Part shown: piece by piece, positions 21,730-31,040 of the stretch
Layout: each line of letters opens with the position of its first letter
Numbering within the stretch: the first letter of the stretch is position 1
NCBI GenBank assembly: GCA_030698805.1
Contig: JAUYMA010000004.1
Location: forward strand, 145,065 to 209,064
From: Nanobdellota archaeon
Lineage (GTDB): Archaea; Nanobdellota; Nanobdellia; Pacearchaeales; GW2011-AR1
Reading direction: 5' to 3'
DNA length: 64,000 nucleotides
Notes under the pieces: generated by a model
The model's input: the letters and a program-made list of their open reading frames with translations, nothing else
Database searches by the model: none
Told to the model about the DNA's origin: nothing
Made by a program: the position numbers and the translations under genes

Positions 21730-23625
21730 ATGGGTGACATTTTAAAAAGTATTAAGGACGAATTACCAAGAGTCATAAGTGACGCGGAATTCGAGGGCGC
21801 CAATATAATTCTTTACACAGAAGATAAGGAATTTTTTAAAACTGGCGAGGCAAAAGTAAAAGAAGTAGTTGATAAAGTAAAGAAAAGGATTGAGCTTAGG
21901 GCTGAGAAGACTATCCTCGCTTCTGAAATAGACACAGAAAAGACTATTCGAGCGTTAGTCCCAGAGGAAGCGGAAATCACAAATATTATATTTGATGTTC
22001 AAAGAAGTTCTTTAATTGTTGAAGCAAAGAAGCCAGGGCTAGTAATTGGAAAACAAGGGTCAATATTAAACGACATAAAGAAAGCTACTATGTGGTCCCC
22101 TTCAGTTAGAAGAAGTCCAATTATACCTAGTAAGATAACTGAAAAGATTAGGTCCGTTTTATACGCAAATAATACATATAGAAGAAAGTTTCTCAATGAA
22201 ATAGGAAAAAAAATTTACAATGAATGGAATCCCGAAAAAAAAGATATATGGGCCAGAGTAACTTATTTAGGAGGCGGGCGCCAAGTAGGACGTTCATGTC
22301 TTTTATTGCATACTCCCAATTCAAAGGTCTTGTTAGATTGCGGGATAAATCCTGCCATCGGTGAGGATGATCCTGAAAAGTTTCCCTACTTAAATGTTCC
22401 AGAAGTAGGAGATTTAAATTCAATAGATGCAATCATTTTATCTCATGCACATCTTGATCACTGCGGATTAATACCCTATCTTTATAAAATGGGATATAGG
22501 GGGCCAGTATATATGACTGAGCCTACTAGAGATATTTCTGCGCTCTTAGCTCTAGACTTTGTAGGGGTGGCTTACAAACAGGCAGCTTCACCATTGTATA
22601 GAGCAGAGGATATCAAAGAAATGGTAAGGCACTCGATTATTCTTAATTATGGCGAAGTAACTGATGTCACTCCAGATATCAGAATAACTCTTTATAATGC
22701 CGGGCACGTTTTAGGTTCCGCGCAAGTGCATATCAATATAGGTAATGGGTTGCACAATTTTGTATACGGTGCAGATACTAAATATGCAAAAACTCGCCTT
22801 TTAGATCCAGCAGTTAATCATTTTCCAAGAATAGAAACTTTAACAATGGAATCTACATATGGTTCCAAAGACGACGTTTTACCTCCCAGGCAAGAAACTG
22901 AGAGAAAATTCATAGAGATGGCTAAAGAGGTAATTGCAAAGAAAGGCAAAATTCTTTTGCCAGAACTCGGGTTAGGACATGCACAGGAAACTCTCTTAAG
23001 GGTTGAAGAAGCAGTGCGTATTGGAGAATTGCCGCCCATACCTGTTTATATAGATGGCATGGTATGGGACATTAATGCTATTCATACAGCTTATCCTGAT
23101 TTCTTAAGCGCATCGGTTAAGGCTCAGATATTCCAAGATAATAATCCTTTTGCATCTGAGATTTTCAAGAGAGTGGGGAGCCCACTAGAAAGAAAAGAAG
23201 TTATCGAGGGAGGCCCATGCATTGTTATTGCGACATCTGGAATGTTAGTAGGAGGAGCCTCTGTGGAATATTTCAAGAATTTTGCTGACAATCCAAATAA
23301 TCTTATTGTATTTGGATGTTATCAGGCCATAGGGTCTCTTGGAAGGCAGATACAAGAAGGAAATAAGGAAGTGATAATGAGTAAAGACTACAATAATGAA
23401 AGAATAAGTGTAAAGATGAGGGTTGAGACTTTAAGCGGCCTTTCTGCACATTCTGGAAGAAATGAGCTTATGCAATATATTAGTCGAATGAATCCTAAAC
23501 CTAAAAAAATAATTATCAATCACGGGGAAGTTTCAAAATCCTTGGATCTTGCGTCTAGTATCTACAAGCAAAACCGCGTTGAAACTGTTGTGCCTAGAAA
23601 TCTTGAGACTATCAGACTGAAATAA
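21730..23625 (+). CDS. fttA: Transcription termination ribonuclease FttA (aCPSF1, KH + beta-CASP)
   Basis: 631 residues. The N-terminal about 150 residues hold KH-type RNA-binding domains ('VEAKKPGLVIGKQGSILNDI'). The metallo-beta-lactamase part has 'LSHAHLDHCGLIPYLYKMGY' (H-x-H-x-D-H). The beta-CASP part includes 'TMESTYGSKD', 'GLGHAQETL', 'IVIATSGMLVGGASVEYF' and the final 'ETLSGLSAHSGRNELMQYIS' plus 'IIINHGE'. It cleaves nascent RNA and drives 3'-end formation and factor-dependent termination in archaea. Size and domain order are standard. It lies 13 nt after psmB, probably in the same transcript. Confidence 0.95.
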   Translation: MGDILKSIKDELPRVISDAEFEGANIILYTEDKEFFKTGEAKVKEVVDKVKKRIELRAEKTILASEIDTEKTIRALVPEEAEITNIIFDVQRSSLIVEAKKPGLVIGKQGSILNDIKKATMWSPSVRRSPIIPSKITEKIRSVLYANNTYRRKFLNEIGKKIYNEWNPEKKDIWARVTYLGGGRQVGRSCLLLHTPNSKVLLDCGINPAIGEDDPEKFPYLNVPEVGDLNSIDAIILSHAHLDHCGLIPYLYKMGYRGPVYMTEPTRDISALLALDFVGVAYKQAASPLYRAEDIKEMVRHSIILNYGEVTDVTPDIRITLYNAGHVLGSAQVHINIGNGLHNFVYGADTKYAKTRLLDPAVNHFPRIETLTMESTYGSKDDVLPPRQETERKFIEMAKEVIAKKGKILLPELGLGHAQETLLRVEEAVRIGELPPIPVYIDGMVWDINAIHTAYPDFLSASVKAQIFQDNNPFASEIFKRVGSPLERKEVIEGGPCIVIATSGMLVGGASVEYFKNFADNPNNLIVFGCYQAIGSLGRQIQEGNKEVIMSKDYNNERISVKMRVETLSGLSAHSGRNELMQYISRMNPKPKKIIINHGEVSKSLDLASSIYKQNRVETVVPRNLETIRLK

Positions 23626-23642
23626 AAATTGTTCTTAAAAAA

Positions 23643-24452
23643 TTATTTTCCGTTACCATTTCCATTAGCATTCAAGGCATTTTTTATAGAGTGTTCTAAG
23701 ATCCCCGACATGGAATTGGTAAAGAAGGGAGAATTAAACCATACACCCATTTCTTCTTCAGAACTTTCAGGGGTAATGATAAACAAAGCTTCTTTCTTAT
23801 CTGCTATGAAGAATCGGGCATTAGAGTCAAGATACTTAGCCTTAAGATTAAACTTATTGCTTATCTTCTTTACTCTTTCAGGCTCTCCAGAGAGAGCAAC
23901 TTTTAACTTTACATTATTTTTATGCAATCTATCAAGAGCAGAAGCAATTATCCTTGCTTTATCCTCAAAGTCGGAAACAGTGGTGCATATCAAGACTTCA
24001 TCTTTTGAATTATCAAGTAAGTCTCTTAATTTAGATAGCACATTCGATCTTCCCTTTAGAGAACCCGCAATATCCTGGGACTTTATAGGGGAAACACCGG
24101 TATTGTGTAATTGTTCAAGTTCAACATATTCTTGAGTCTCCTTTAGGGAAGCAAGGGATTTTACCCTCTCATTAGCATCTTGCATGGTATTAGATTTCAT
24201 TTTCTCAATTATTTCAGTAGGTTTTACTGAGATATATTTGACAGGCTTCCCAACTTTGACAATGGCAAATCCTCTCTTCTCAAGGGATTCTAGAACATCA
24301 TAGGTTCTGCTTCTAGGGACTCCAGATATTTCAGCCACTTCTCGGGCTGAAGCAACCCCCTTAGATAAAAGGGAGAGCCATACCTTGGTTTCATAAATAT
24401 TCAAGTTAAAATATTCTTTTATCTTCTTCACAAGTTCAGGCTTTATTATCAT
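23643..24452 (-). CDS. TrmB-family transcriptional regulator
   Basis: 269 residues. The N-terminal winged helix reads 'LNIYETKVWLSLLSKGVASA' and 'ISGVPRSRTYDVLESLEKRG', typical of TrmB/sugar-responsive regulators. A helical linker (about 75-110) is followed by a phospholipase-D-like effector region (about 130-255). The ligand is unknown. It is convergent with fttA and ends 17 nt from its stop. A palindrome overlapping its own TATA box suggests autoregulation. The C-terminal 'NANGNGNGK' is low-complexity. The plus-strand frame at 23629 is a shadow. Confidence 0.85.
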   Translation of the reverse strand: MIIKPELVKKIKEYFNLNIYETKVWLSLLSKGVASAREVAEISGVPRSRTYDVLESLEKRGFAIVKVGKPVKYISVKPTEIIEKMKSNTMQDANERVKSLASLKETQEYVELEQLHNTGVSPIKSQDIAGSLKGRSNVLSKLRDLLDNSKDEVLICTTVSDFEDKARIIASALDRLHKNNVKLKVALSGEPERVKKISNKFNLKAKYLDSNARFFIADKKEALFIITPESSEEEMGVWFNSPFFTNSMSGILEHSIKNALNANGNGNGK

Positions 24453-24465
24453 GATATAGTGATAA

Positions 24466-24483
24466 AAATAGATCTATTTAAAT
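24466..24483 (-). promoter_or_regulatory. Promoter with overlapping 14-bp palindrome, upstream of TrmB-like regulator
   Basis: 'aaatagatctattt' (24466-24479) is a perfect palindrome, overlapping the minus-strand TATA-like ATTTAAAT (about 24476-24483) that stands about 28 nt from the regulator's ATG. It is a candidate operator for the regulator itself. The rest of the gap, 24484-24595, shows no gene I can support. Confidence 0.45.
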
Positions 24484-24595
24484 CTTTCTATTGTATTCAT
24501 TATCCAGTTACAACTAATCTGAGAATTAGCAAAGAAATGAATCCTTTTTCTACAAATAAGAATTAATCTCTATAAGAATTGCCGGATCTTTCATC

Positions 24596-25519
24596 CTACT
24601 TCACGAAATAAGCGATAACCAAGCCCAGGAAACAACCGGCACTAATAAAAGGCATAGCAGGGTAAAACTTACCTTTTTCTGAGAAATAAAATAATAAAGC
24701 TAAGGCGGCTGTGGCTCCAAGAGAGATTATCAAAGCGGGAATCAATCCCCAACTTTGCAGAATAATTCCTGCAAGAATAATTGGGAAAACCACATCTCCT
24801 CCTCCAAGGATGGCAACGTTTACTTTTATGCGACTATCTTTCTTGCCCCTCTTCTTCATTTTCTCAATTAATTTTCTTTGTTCTTTATTGATATAAGGCA
24901 CAAAGAAACCTGAGAATATCCTCAACTTTTCCATCTGATATTTTGCCATTTTCTGCATAAATCCTGAGCGCCATACTGCATACATGTCATATATCGAGAT
25001 TATGATTAGGAGAATAATTATTCCTTTAATATTTAAAAGAGGCACAATAATCGCTGCAATGCCTGGATAAATAATCAATTCAGTCAAATTATGCACAATA
25101 ATGTTCCTCTTGTAGACTTTAAATATAGCCAAGGGAAGTGCGATTGTTAAGGCTATCCAAGGCATCAGACTCATTTTTGGAGATAGGGAATTAAATGCAA
25201 TTCCCATTGCGATGATAACTACGAGAAAGAACCAGGCGCGGATAAATCTCTCTGCCCCGATCTTCATAAGTAAGAACATTATAATCACTGCAATGCCTAT
25301 CGCGACAGCAATAATCTTCCAATTTTCACTAGGACTGTTGCTTTCAGGAGGATCATATCCATAGGGTAAATTATAAGAGGTAAAATTTTTTATAGTGCCA
25401 TTAACAGAGTTTTGTTCTTTAATTTCAGGGGAATATTGGTTTATTACAAATAACCCAATCATCTGAGAAACTAAGAACATAATTATCAATAAAGCGGTAA
25501 CCTTGATATTGTGCTTCAT
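24596..25519 (-). CDS. Presenilin-like (A22/PSH) intramembrane aspartyl protease
   Basis: 307 residues with about nine hydrophobic segments. Catalytic signatures are 'ISIYDMYAVW' (Tyr-Asp in helix 6) and 'AILGGGDVVFPIIL' (G-x-G-D in helix 7), followed by 'YPAMPFISAG', the P-A-x-P motif of the presenilin/signal-peptide-peptidase family. It probably cleaves membrane proteins or signal peptide remnants. A role in processing the many class III signal proteins here is possible but not indicated; prepilin peptidases have a different layout. Its ATG overlaps the cca stop by 4 bases (25516-25519). Confidence 0.85.
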   Translation of the reverse strand: MKHNIKVTALLIIMFLVSQMIGLFVINQYSPEIKEQNSVNGTIKNFTSYNLPYGYDPPESNSPSENWKIIAVAIGIAVIIMFLLMKIGAERFIRAWFFLVVIIAMGIAFNSLSPKMSLMPWIALTIALPLAIFKVYKRNIIVHNLTELIIYPGIAAIIVPLLNIKGIIILLIIISIYDMYAVWRSGFMQKMAKYQMEKLRIFSGFFVPYINKEQRKLIEKMKKRGKKDSRIKVNVAILGGGDVVFPIILAGIILQSWGLIPALIISLGATAALALLFYFSEKGKFYPAMPFISAGCFLGLVIAYFVK

Positions 25520-26808
25520 AATTTGTTAAAATCTATCTCCCTTTTAATTTTTATTTTACTTATATCCATTTCTGAGATCTTTTTCTTGTAGTTTCTCTTG
25601 TAATTTTTTATAAATTCTGAGAGGTTTTTACTTGTTCTTATCCGAGCATAAATACGTCCCTTATCAATAAATACTTTAGGATGTCTTTTCTTAAATTCAG
25701 TTACATGCTCTTTCATTTCTGACAAGGGGCCTTCTTTAATTAAATCTTTCTTAGGTTTGGTCGCTATCCATACAAAAGCTTGTTCATTATTAGAGTAATA
25801 AAATTCAGAAGCGATTATGTTAAATTCTCGGAGGACATCTTTAATCAACATATTATAAAACTTCTTTAGTTTTGAGCCTGCGATATCTCCAACTTGTTTG
25901 GGAGTGTTTAGAAGGATCTCGCAAAATTCTCCCTTATTGTTTTTAGCTTTTTCCACTACTTTAGAAGAATCTCTTTCTCTAAAATTAAAAAATTCAGAAG
26001 ATGGATTTTTTAGGAACGCCCTAGCAAATTCTTGAAATTTCTCAAAACTCTCTTTGCTCAAGGCAGCTAAGACATTCCTTTCCTTCCAAGTGGGGTCTAT
26101 GAGAACTATCGGGCTCTTGAGCTTATTCTCATTCAATTCCATGATTATTTGATCTTTATTTTTATAAAATCTTTCAGGATCCAGGATTATTCTTTCTTTG
26201 ACTTTAGTTAATTCTTTTAACATTTTTTCAAACGATCTATAATTGACGATTAAACATTCTAATCCATAACCTGAGAACCCTCTAATATAGCTTTCTGCGC
26301 CATAAACACCCGCAGCTTTACAAAATGCTTTTGCTTTAACCATCTCTCTTGGATTTATTCCTTTTTTCATTTTATTTTTAATGTAATTAACATGAAAATA
26401 GCTTAAGTCAGTAACATTTTTTGCGTCTTTAGGATTCCTCACTCTCAATACTGGGATGATTTCAAATAAAACGTTCTCTCTCATGATCCTAAAATAGTCC
26501 CTACTTCCATGAATCTTATCAATTTGTCCTTCGATTTTAATTTGTCCAACAATCTTGGATAATAGGCGAGACAGATCCTGGTTTTCATACTTCCTATCGA
26601 ATCTGACAAATATATCGATATCATTAATATCTTTCTTGACAAGTGTTCTCCTAGCTAAGCTACCGCCAATAAAAATCTCAGCAGAGATTTTATTTTTCTT
26701 TATACTCTTCTCTAAGATCTTCTTGAGCTCTTTAGCCGCTTTTTCTAAAATAATTAGTTCTTCTCTGCTTAGTTCTCTTTTAGACATGGAAAAAAAGTCA
26801 CCTTTCAT
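25516..26808 (-). CDS. cca: CCA-adding enzyme, archaeal class I tRNA nucleotidyltransferase
   Basis: 430 residues. 'IFIGGSLARRTLVKKDINDI' followed by 'DIFVRFD' provides the G-S and D-x-D motifs of the polymerase beta-like active site. The body, tail and neck domains follow the archaeal class I length. It builds the 3' CCA on tRNAs, consistent with the tRNA-Phe gene lacking an encoded CCA. The start at 26808 is supported by a TATA box at 26829-26837 (ctttaaata on plus); Met8 is an alternative. The presenilin-like gene is coupled downstream. Confidence 0.93.
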   Translation of the reverse strand: MKGDFFSMSKRELSREELIILEKAAKELKKILEKSIKKNKISAEIFIGGSLARRTLVKKDINDIDIFVRFDRKYENQDLSRLLSKIVGQIKIEGQIDKIHGSRDYFRIMRENVLFEIIPVLRVRNPKDAKNVTDLSYFHVNYIKNKMKKGINPREMVKAKAFCKAAGVYGAESYIRGFSGYGLECLIVNYRSFEKMLKELTKVKERIILDPERFYKNKDQIIMELNENKLKSPIVLIDPTWKERNVLAALSKESFEKFQEFARAFLKNPSSEFFNFRERDSSKVVEKAKNNKGEFCEILLNTPKQVGDIAGSKLKKFYNMLIKDVLREFNIIASEFYYSNNEQAFVWIATKPKKDLIKEGPLSEMKEHVTEFKKRHPKVFIDKGRIYARIRTSKNLSEFIKNYKRNYKKKISEMDISKIKIKREIDFNKL

Positions 26809-26841
26809 GGTATTATCAGGAAATTTGGCTTTAAATAGCTT

Positions 26842-27225
26842 TTATTCGCTTTCACCCTTATTGCTTAAATCTACAATATATTTCCCATCTTCTAATTGAT
26901 ATATCCTAAGCTTATTCATCGAGAATAATTTAGTAAGGTCTAATAGGTACTTGCCTGGCTTTATCACCCTAACACTTTCAAAATCCAAGAAGACTGGCGT
27001 TTCGCTATCCTCTTCTAAACCTACCATTTCTCTAACGTCCTGCTCAATTTGATCTTTTTCCTCAGCACTCAGTTCAGGAGCCTTATTTTTATTTGCAAGT
27101 ATTTCTTGCAATTTCTCTTTTTTGATATAGAAAAAGAATTTACTTTTACATTTATTGCAACCAGTAAGGATCTCTTTAGACCCATCTTCATAGATTTCAG
27201 AACAATGTATACATTTGTAAGGCAT
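26842..27225 (-). CDS. Zn-ribbon protein (DUF2072/COG3364 type)
   Basis: 127 residues. 'MPYKCIHCSEIYEDGSKEIL' and 'GCNKCKSKFFFYIKK' form a C-x2-C...C-x2-C zinc ribbon at the N-terminus. A charged linker (about 45-75) leads to a beta-rich C-terminal half ('SVRVIKPGKYLLDLTKLF'). This matches an archaeal family found beside a DUF2073 gene and an Era-like GTPase, exactly as here. I recall these families being named OapC/OapB (origin-associated), but the function is not firmly known to me. It has a TATA-like 'aataaatatttag' about 30 nt upstream. Confidence 0.78.
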   Translation of the reverse strand: MPYKCIHCSEIYEDGSKEILTGCNKCKSKFFFYIKKEKLQEILANKNKAPELSAEEKDQIEQDVREMVGLEEDSETPVFLDFESVRVIKPGKYLLDLTKLFSMNKLRIYQLEDGKYIVDLSNKGESE

Positions 27226-27291
27226 AAATTAAAAACAGGGCCTTACTTAATAAATATTTAGATTATAAAATGTTCGGTTAAACGTATAGTT

Positions 27292-27681
27292 CTATCCTAA
27301 TAGAAGTTCAATTTTCCGAGGATCTCTCTTTATCTCCTTTACGATGGAAGAAGGTCCTACCACTGTCAAAGCTTCACTATCCCCAACAAGCCTTTTAGCT
27401 AGACCGTGTTTAAGCTTAGTTATGACTCCTCGCCCACTAAGTTCCGGCTCTATGACTGCTAATTCTATACCTCTAAAGTTTTTTACATGGTCTACTAAAG
27501 CCATAGTATCTTCGATTAAGCGTGCTTCCTCTTCAGCCCTGAGTCTTCCATGGATAATAACGATTTTGTTGTTTAAAACTAATCCAAGTATTTTCTTTAC
27601 CCTTTCAGAGATGCTTAGTTTCTCTATTTCTGCAAATGGGATAACCTGCAAACTCAACCCCTTTACTTTTTTATTTTTCAT
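27292..27681 (-). CDS. DUF2073 family protein
   Basis: 129 residues: 'GLSLQVIPFAEIEKLSISER', then 'NKIVIIHGRLRAEEEARLIE' and 'FRGIELAVIEPELSG', closing with 'LTVVGPSSIVKEIKRDP'. This is the archaeal DUF2073 (COG3365) family. It starts two bases after the GTPase stop, and the zinc-ribbon protein follows 66 bp downstream. The conserved trio suggests a shared role, perhaps in replication or ribosome-linked processes, which I cannot determine from sequence. Confidence 0.8.
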   Translation of the reverse strand: MKNKKVKGLSLQVIPFAEIEKLSISERVKKILGLVLNNKIVIIHGRLRAEEEARLIEDTMALVDHVKNFRGIELAVIEPELSGRGVITKLKHGLAKRLVGDSEALTVVGPSSIVKEIKRDPRKIELLLG

Positions 27682-27683
27682 GA

Positions 27684-28322
27684 TTATATCTTTTTAGCTA
27701 ATCTAAATAACGCCTCATAAAATTCATCCAAGTTAGTGCCTTCTTTAGCGGAGATTCCTACAATTTCATAGTCTGGAAAAGCAGAGGCCACTTTATCTAC
27801 TTCTGCCTTCTTCAAATCTATTTTATTAGCCACAATAAGGACTGGAATCTTTCTTGCAACGAGATTTCCTATAATGGTTATATTTACTTGGGAGTAAGGA
27901 TTCTCAGAAGCATCTAATACAATCACCACTGCATCCATATCATCTAACCATTGGATAGATTCGATTATTCCTTGAGTAGCTTCTTTAGCTCTTCTTTTAG
28001 CCTCATTTCTCTTTATCCCAAATTTAAGAAATTCTTCGTAATCAATTTTAGTGGCTATGCCTGGAGTGTCTATCAATTTGAGGACGAGAGTCTTACCCTT
28101 ATGTTTTATTTCCACTTTTTCTTTAAATTGAACGTGGCGAGTTTCATGAGGGACTTTGCTTACTAATCCTATATCCTCACCAGTCCAGTCCTTGCAGATT
28201 CTATTTGCTAAACTAGTCTTGCCGGCATTTGGCGGGCCATAAAAGCCTATTTTGATACTTTCCCTTTTTCTAAACAAGCCCCTCAACATCCTCTTGGAGA
28301 AGCTCTTTAATATTTTTAACAT
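27684..28322 (-). CDS. Era/Der-like small GTPase, archaeal
   Basis: 212 residues. The P-loop is 'GFYGPPNAGKTSL' (about 27-39), the switch II D-x-x-G is 'KLIDTPGI' (about 81-88), the N-K-x-D is 'VANKIDL' (about 163-169), and the G5-like S-A-K is 'VGISAKEG'. The basic N-terminus ('MLKILKSFSKRMLRGLFRKR') may bind RNA or membrane. It is linked to the DUF2073 and Zn-ribbon genes as in many archaea. All G motifs look intact. Confidence 0.88.
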   Translation of the reverse strand: MLKILKSFSKRMLRGLFRKRESIKIGFYGPPNAGKTSLANRICKDWTGEDIGLVSKVPHETRHVQFKEKVEIKHKGKTLVLKLIDTPGIATKIDYEEFLKFGIKRNEAKRRAKEATQGIIESIQWLDDMDAVVIVLDASENPYSQVNITIIGNLVARKIPVLIVANKIDLKKAEVDKVASAFPDYEIVGISAKEGTNLDEFYEALFRLAKKI

Positions 28323-28333
28323 CTAAAAATTAG

Positions 28334-30997
28334 TTACGGCCTTTTAATAAATCTTGCGCCAGGCCCTTCAGGCTTATTTAATTGTTTTCTCTTGTTAATT
28401 TCATTGATCACTTTTCTCTTCTCAAAGAAGCTGAACAAGGGTATTTCAAACATCCCCGTTCTCTTGCCATCTATTTTCTTGAAAGCAAAAGCAGTTTGCT
28501 CCCTGCTCCAACCAGAGTCCTCTAATTTATTCTTTACTTTCAGGTCTTCAGTTCCATCCATTCTAGAGTTGTGAATGAATGTTATAATATTATATAAGTC
28601 GTCCTTATTTACAAATAGATGAGACTCATAATATCTTTTATACCACTCTTGACAGATAATATAGACAATAAAGAATCCAATTATGGTTAAAAGGTACAAG
28701 TAAAAGGCTTTTGATTTTCGAGGATTTCCGTTTATTTCATCCTCTATAGCATCTAATACAGGGCGAATTACATCAAGATTTGGAGATATGTAAGATTTTA
28801 ATTCAGTAGGTTCAATTTCTTCCAAGATAATAAATTCTAAGGTGTTAAGTCTTTGTAGTGGAATGGCCACTCCTTCCCCTTCTTCAGAAAATACCCTCAA
28901 CTGACCATAATCTTTAGAGAAAACAATGACCTCTTGAGGATAATCTATAATGAAATAATTTTCTATATTGGAGTTGTTTTTAGATAAAAGAGTAATATTG
29001 AAAGTAGTAAAAAGGACCGAAGACTGTTTTTTGGTTTTGAGAGAGATAACATCCGAGGACATTTTGCCGTTGTAATTATCTTTCATCCATTTCAATATCT
29101 CTCCTTTCAAGGCATCTTTATCAGAAACCGATCTATTAGAAATCTTCTCTATGTAGGAGGTGTCTATTTCTAAGGCAGCTAAATCCACTGGAATATTCTG
29201 CCAGGATTTACCAATAATAATCGATTCAGGAGAATCTAAATTTAATATTTCTCTGACTATGTCAGAATAATTTTCAGGCGCAGATTCATTTAGTCTTTTC
29301 TTTATTAAAGACAGAGTCAGATTGGTCAAGTTTAATTGAGCCTTCTTTTCAACTTGAGAAGCAATCCAAGGAGGATAGGATCTCATATTTGAATAAATCT
29401 GGTTTATGTCCTCCTGATAAATCTCGATTAGATGGTTTGCAGATGACCTTGCATCTCCAACTTCGATTTCAAATTTTTTCTTAGCCACAGCTCCAGACTT
29501 ATTAATTGCTTTGACTTCTATTTCAAATTTACCTTCATCATAGAACGTCTTTTTTATTTTATAGTCCGTAACTTGATTTTCAGCCTCTCCTAAAAATTTC
29601 CAAGAAGAAGAAGTTATGTTGGTTCTTGCGATAATCTTTAGCTCCGTCTCTTGGGCTATAACTATTCTTTTTGGAGAGATATCAAAATCAAAGCTAGGAG
29701 TTATGTTGAGATCAGTTTTTCTTAGAATCTCACGATTACTTATATATAAAATAAAGTTCTTTTCTTTAGAATTAGTGGGGATAAAAAATCTCAATTTGTC
29801 TAGGCTCAATATTTTTGAGATCATATTGATCTTAGCTGCTTGTTTATCGAGTAAATATACCTCTCCAGTTGAAAAACTCCCAACATCTGAAGAATATCTT
29901 ACTAAGTTATTAGATAAAGTCAGATTCTGGAAGATTTTAGATTCAATCTCAAAAGGCAGGAAACAGCCTTGGGTACAATTGCCTTTGTAGATATCTAAAA
30001 GGTAATTCTGCAAATACCCGGATAAGGTCTCATATGTCCCTATAGTATCAAATAAAGTCTGATTTATGGAAATGTCTGCTGATCTAAATTGCATGGGGCG
30101 GCCATAAATTTCGTAGTCTGCAACATACTCATCAGAATCTATACCATTTGATCCACAATTCGGCCCTGCCGTTTCTAATTTTATGCTGTATGCTCCGCTG
30201 TCTGTTTCATCTGAAATGCAAACATGGTAATTTTCCTGGTAAGCACTGGTGTGATTTATTATACATTTGACTTGAGAAGTCGGCTGTGAGGGAACAGGCA
30301 AATCGCATTTTCCAACAAACTCTTTCCCTTTGTTATACAGCCACATGGTAAGGCTACCCTGGCCTGCTCCACTTACAACAGCGCCGACTTCAAAGGCGGG
30401 AGCAGGAGGCAAAGTTATATTGGCACAATAGGGTCTGCTTCTTATCTGTGCTGCCACCCCCGTACTTCGATTGTTGAAACATCCAAAAATGGGTGCCCCA
30501 CAAGGGGTTGAAGTATATCCTTTGCTTTGTATAATGTAATCTTCTTTACCAGCTATCTTTATTGTTAGCGGGGAGTCACAAGTAGGGAGGGCTTGACTTT
30601 GTACTCTTAAATTGAAATCTTCAATATTAATACTTCTTCCCACTATTTTTAATCCAATTACTTTTGTCTCATTTGCTTTAAGGGGGAGAGAGTCATTTCT
30701 TGGACCTTCTATATAGTCTTCTTTACAATTATTAGTTGAACAAGTATAATCTATATCATATGAGAGTGAATTATTGTTGATCCAATCAATTAAAGTAATG
30801 TTGCCCCCAAAGTTGCTCTTAATTATAGAATTAGCAGGTTCATTCGCAAAAGAAATGTTTATTGCTCCGCTTATGTGGTCTCCACCATAGTAATCTTTTT
30901 GCACAGTAGAGTTATAATAAGTAAATGCAGCATCCACGTTGCTCATTAATAAAATGAATATTCCTAGAAATATAACTAAAATTGCCTCTTTTTGCAT
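28334..30997 (-). CDS. Very large secreted, membrane-anchored surface protein (PKD-like domain)
   Basis: 887 residues. The signal peptide is about 1-23 ('AILVIFLGIFILLMSNVDAA'). The ectodomain is rich in N-x-S/T sequons. Cysteines cluster in about 85-270. A PKD/Ig-like domain occurs near 440-510 ('KIIARTNITSSSWKFLGEAE' ... 'GKFEIEVKAINKSGAVAKKK'). One transmembrane helix lies at about 793-812 ('FYLYLLTIIGFFIVYIICQE'), followed by a cytoplasmic helical tail with 'NKRKQLNKPEG'. I do not recognise the family. It could be a surface receptor or part of the cell envelope. TATA box at about 31018-31028. Confidence 0.7.
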   Translation of the reverse strand: MQKEAILVIFLGIFILLMSNVDAAFTYYNSTVQKDYYGGDHISGAINISFANEPANSIIKSNFGGNITLIDWINNNSLSYDIDYTCSTNNCKEDYIEGPRNDSLPLKANETKVIGLKIVGRSINIEDFNLRVQSQALPTCDSPLTIKIAGKEDYIIQSKGYTSTPCGAPIFGCFNNRSTGVAAQIRSRPYCANITLPPAPAFEVGAVVSGAGQGSLTMWLYNKGKEFVGKCDLPVPSQPTSQVKCIINHTSAYQENYHVCISDETDSGAYSIKLETAGPNCGSNGIDSDEYVADYEIYGRPMQFRSADISINQTLFDTIGTYETLSGYLQNYLLDIYKGNCTQGCFLPFEIESKIFQNLTLSNNLVRYSSDVGSFSTGEVYLLDKQAAKINMISKILSLDKLRFFIPTNSKEKNFILYISNREILRKTDLNITPSFDFDISPKRIVIAQETELKIIARTNITSSSWKFLGEAENQVTDYKIKKTFYDEGKFEIEVKAINKSGAVAKKKFEIEVGDARSSANHLIEIYQEDINQIYSNMRSYPPWIASQVEKKAQLNLTNLTLSLIKKRLNESAPENYSDIVREILNLDSPESIIIGKSWQNIPVDLAALEIDTSYIEKISNRSVSDKDALKGEILKWMKDNYNGKMSSDVISLKTKKQSSVLFTTFNITLLSKNNSNIENYFIIDYPQEVIVFSKDYGQLRVFSEEGEGVAIPLQRLNTLEFIILEEIEPTELKSYISPNLDVIRPVLDAIEDEINGNPRKSKAFYLYLLTIIGFFIVYIICQEWYKRYYESHLFVNKDDLYNIITFIHNSRMDGTEDLKVKNKLEDSGWSREQTAFAFKKIDGKRTGMFEIPLFSFFEKRKVINEINKRKQLNKPEGPGARFIKRP

Positions 30998-31040
30998 AAT
31001 ATCTGTAGTTATTATTTCTTTAAAAATATAACTACTCTAT

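Noticed and set aside
23629..24135. 168-residue frame on the plus strand opposite the TrmB-like gene
   Set aside because: It has no recognisable motifs and lies wholly inside a convincing regulator gene on the other strand.
24596..25519. Idea that this GxGD protease is the prepilin peptidase for the class III signals
   Set aside because: The P-A-x-P motif and about nine helices fit presenilin/SPP homologues, not the shorter prepilin peptidases.
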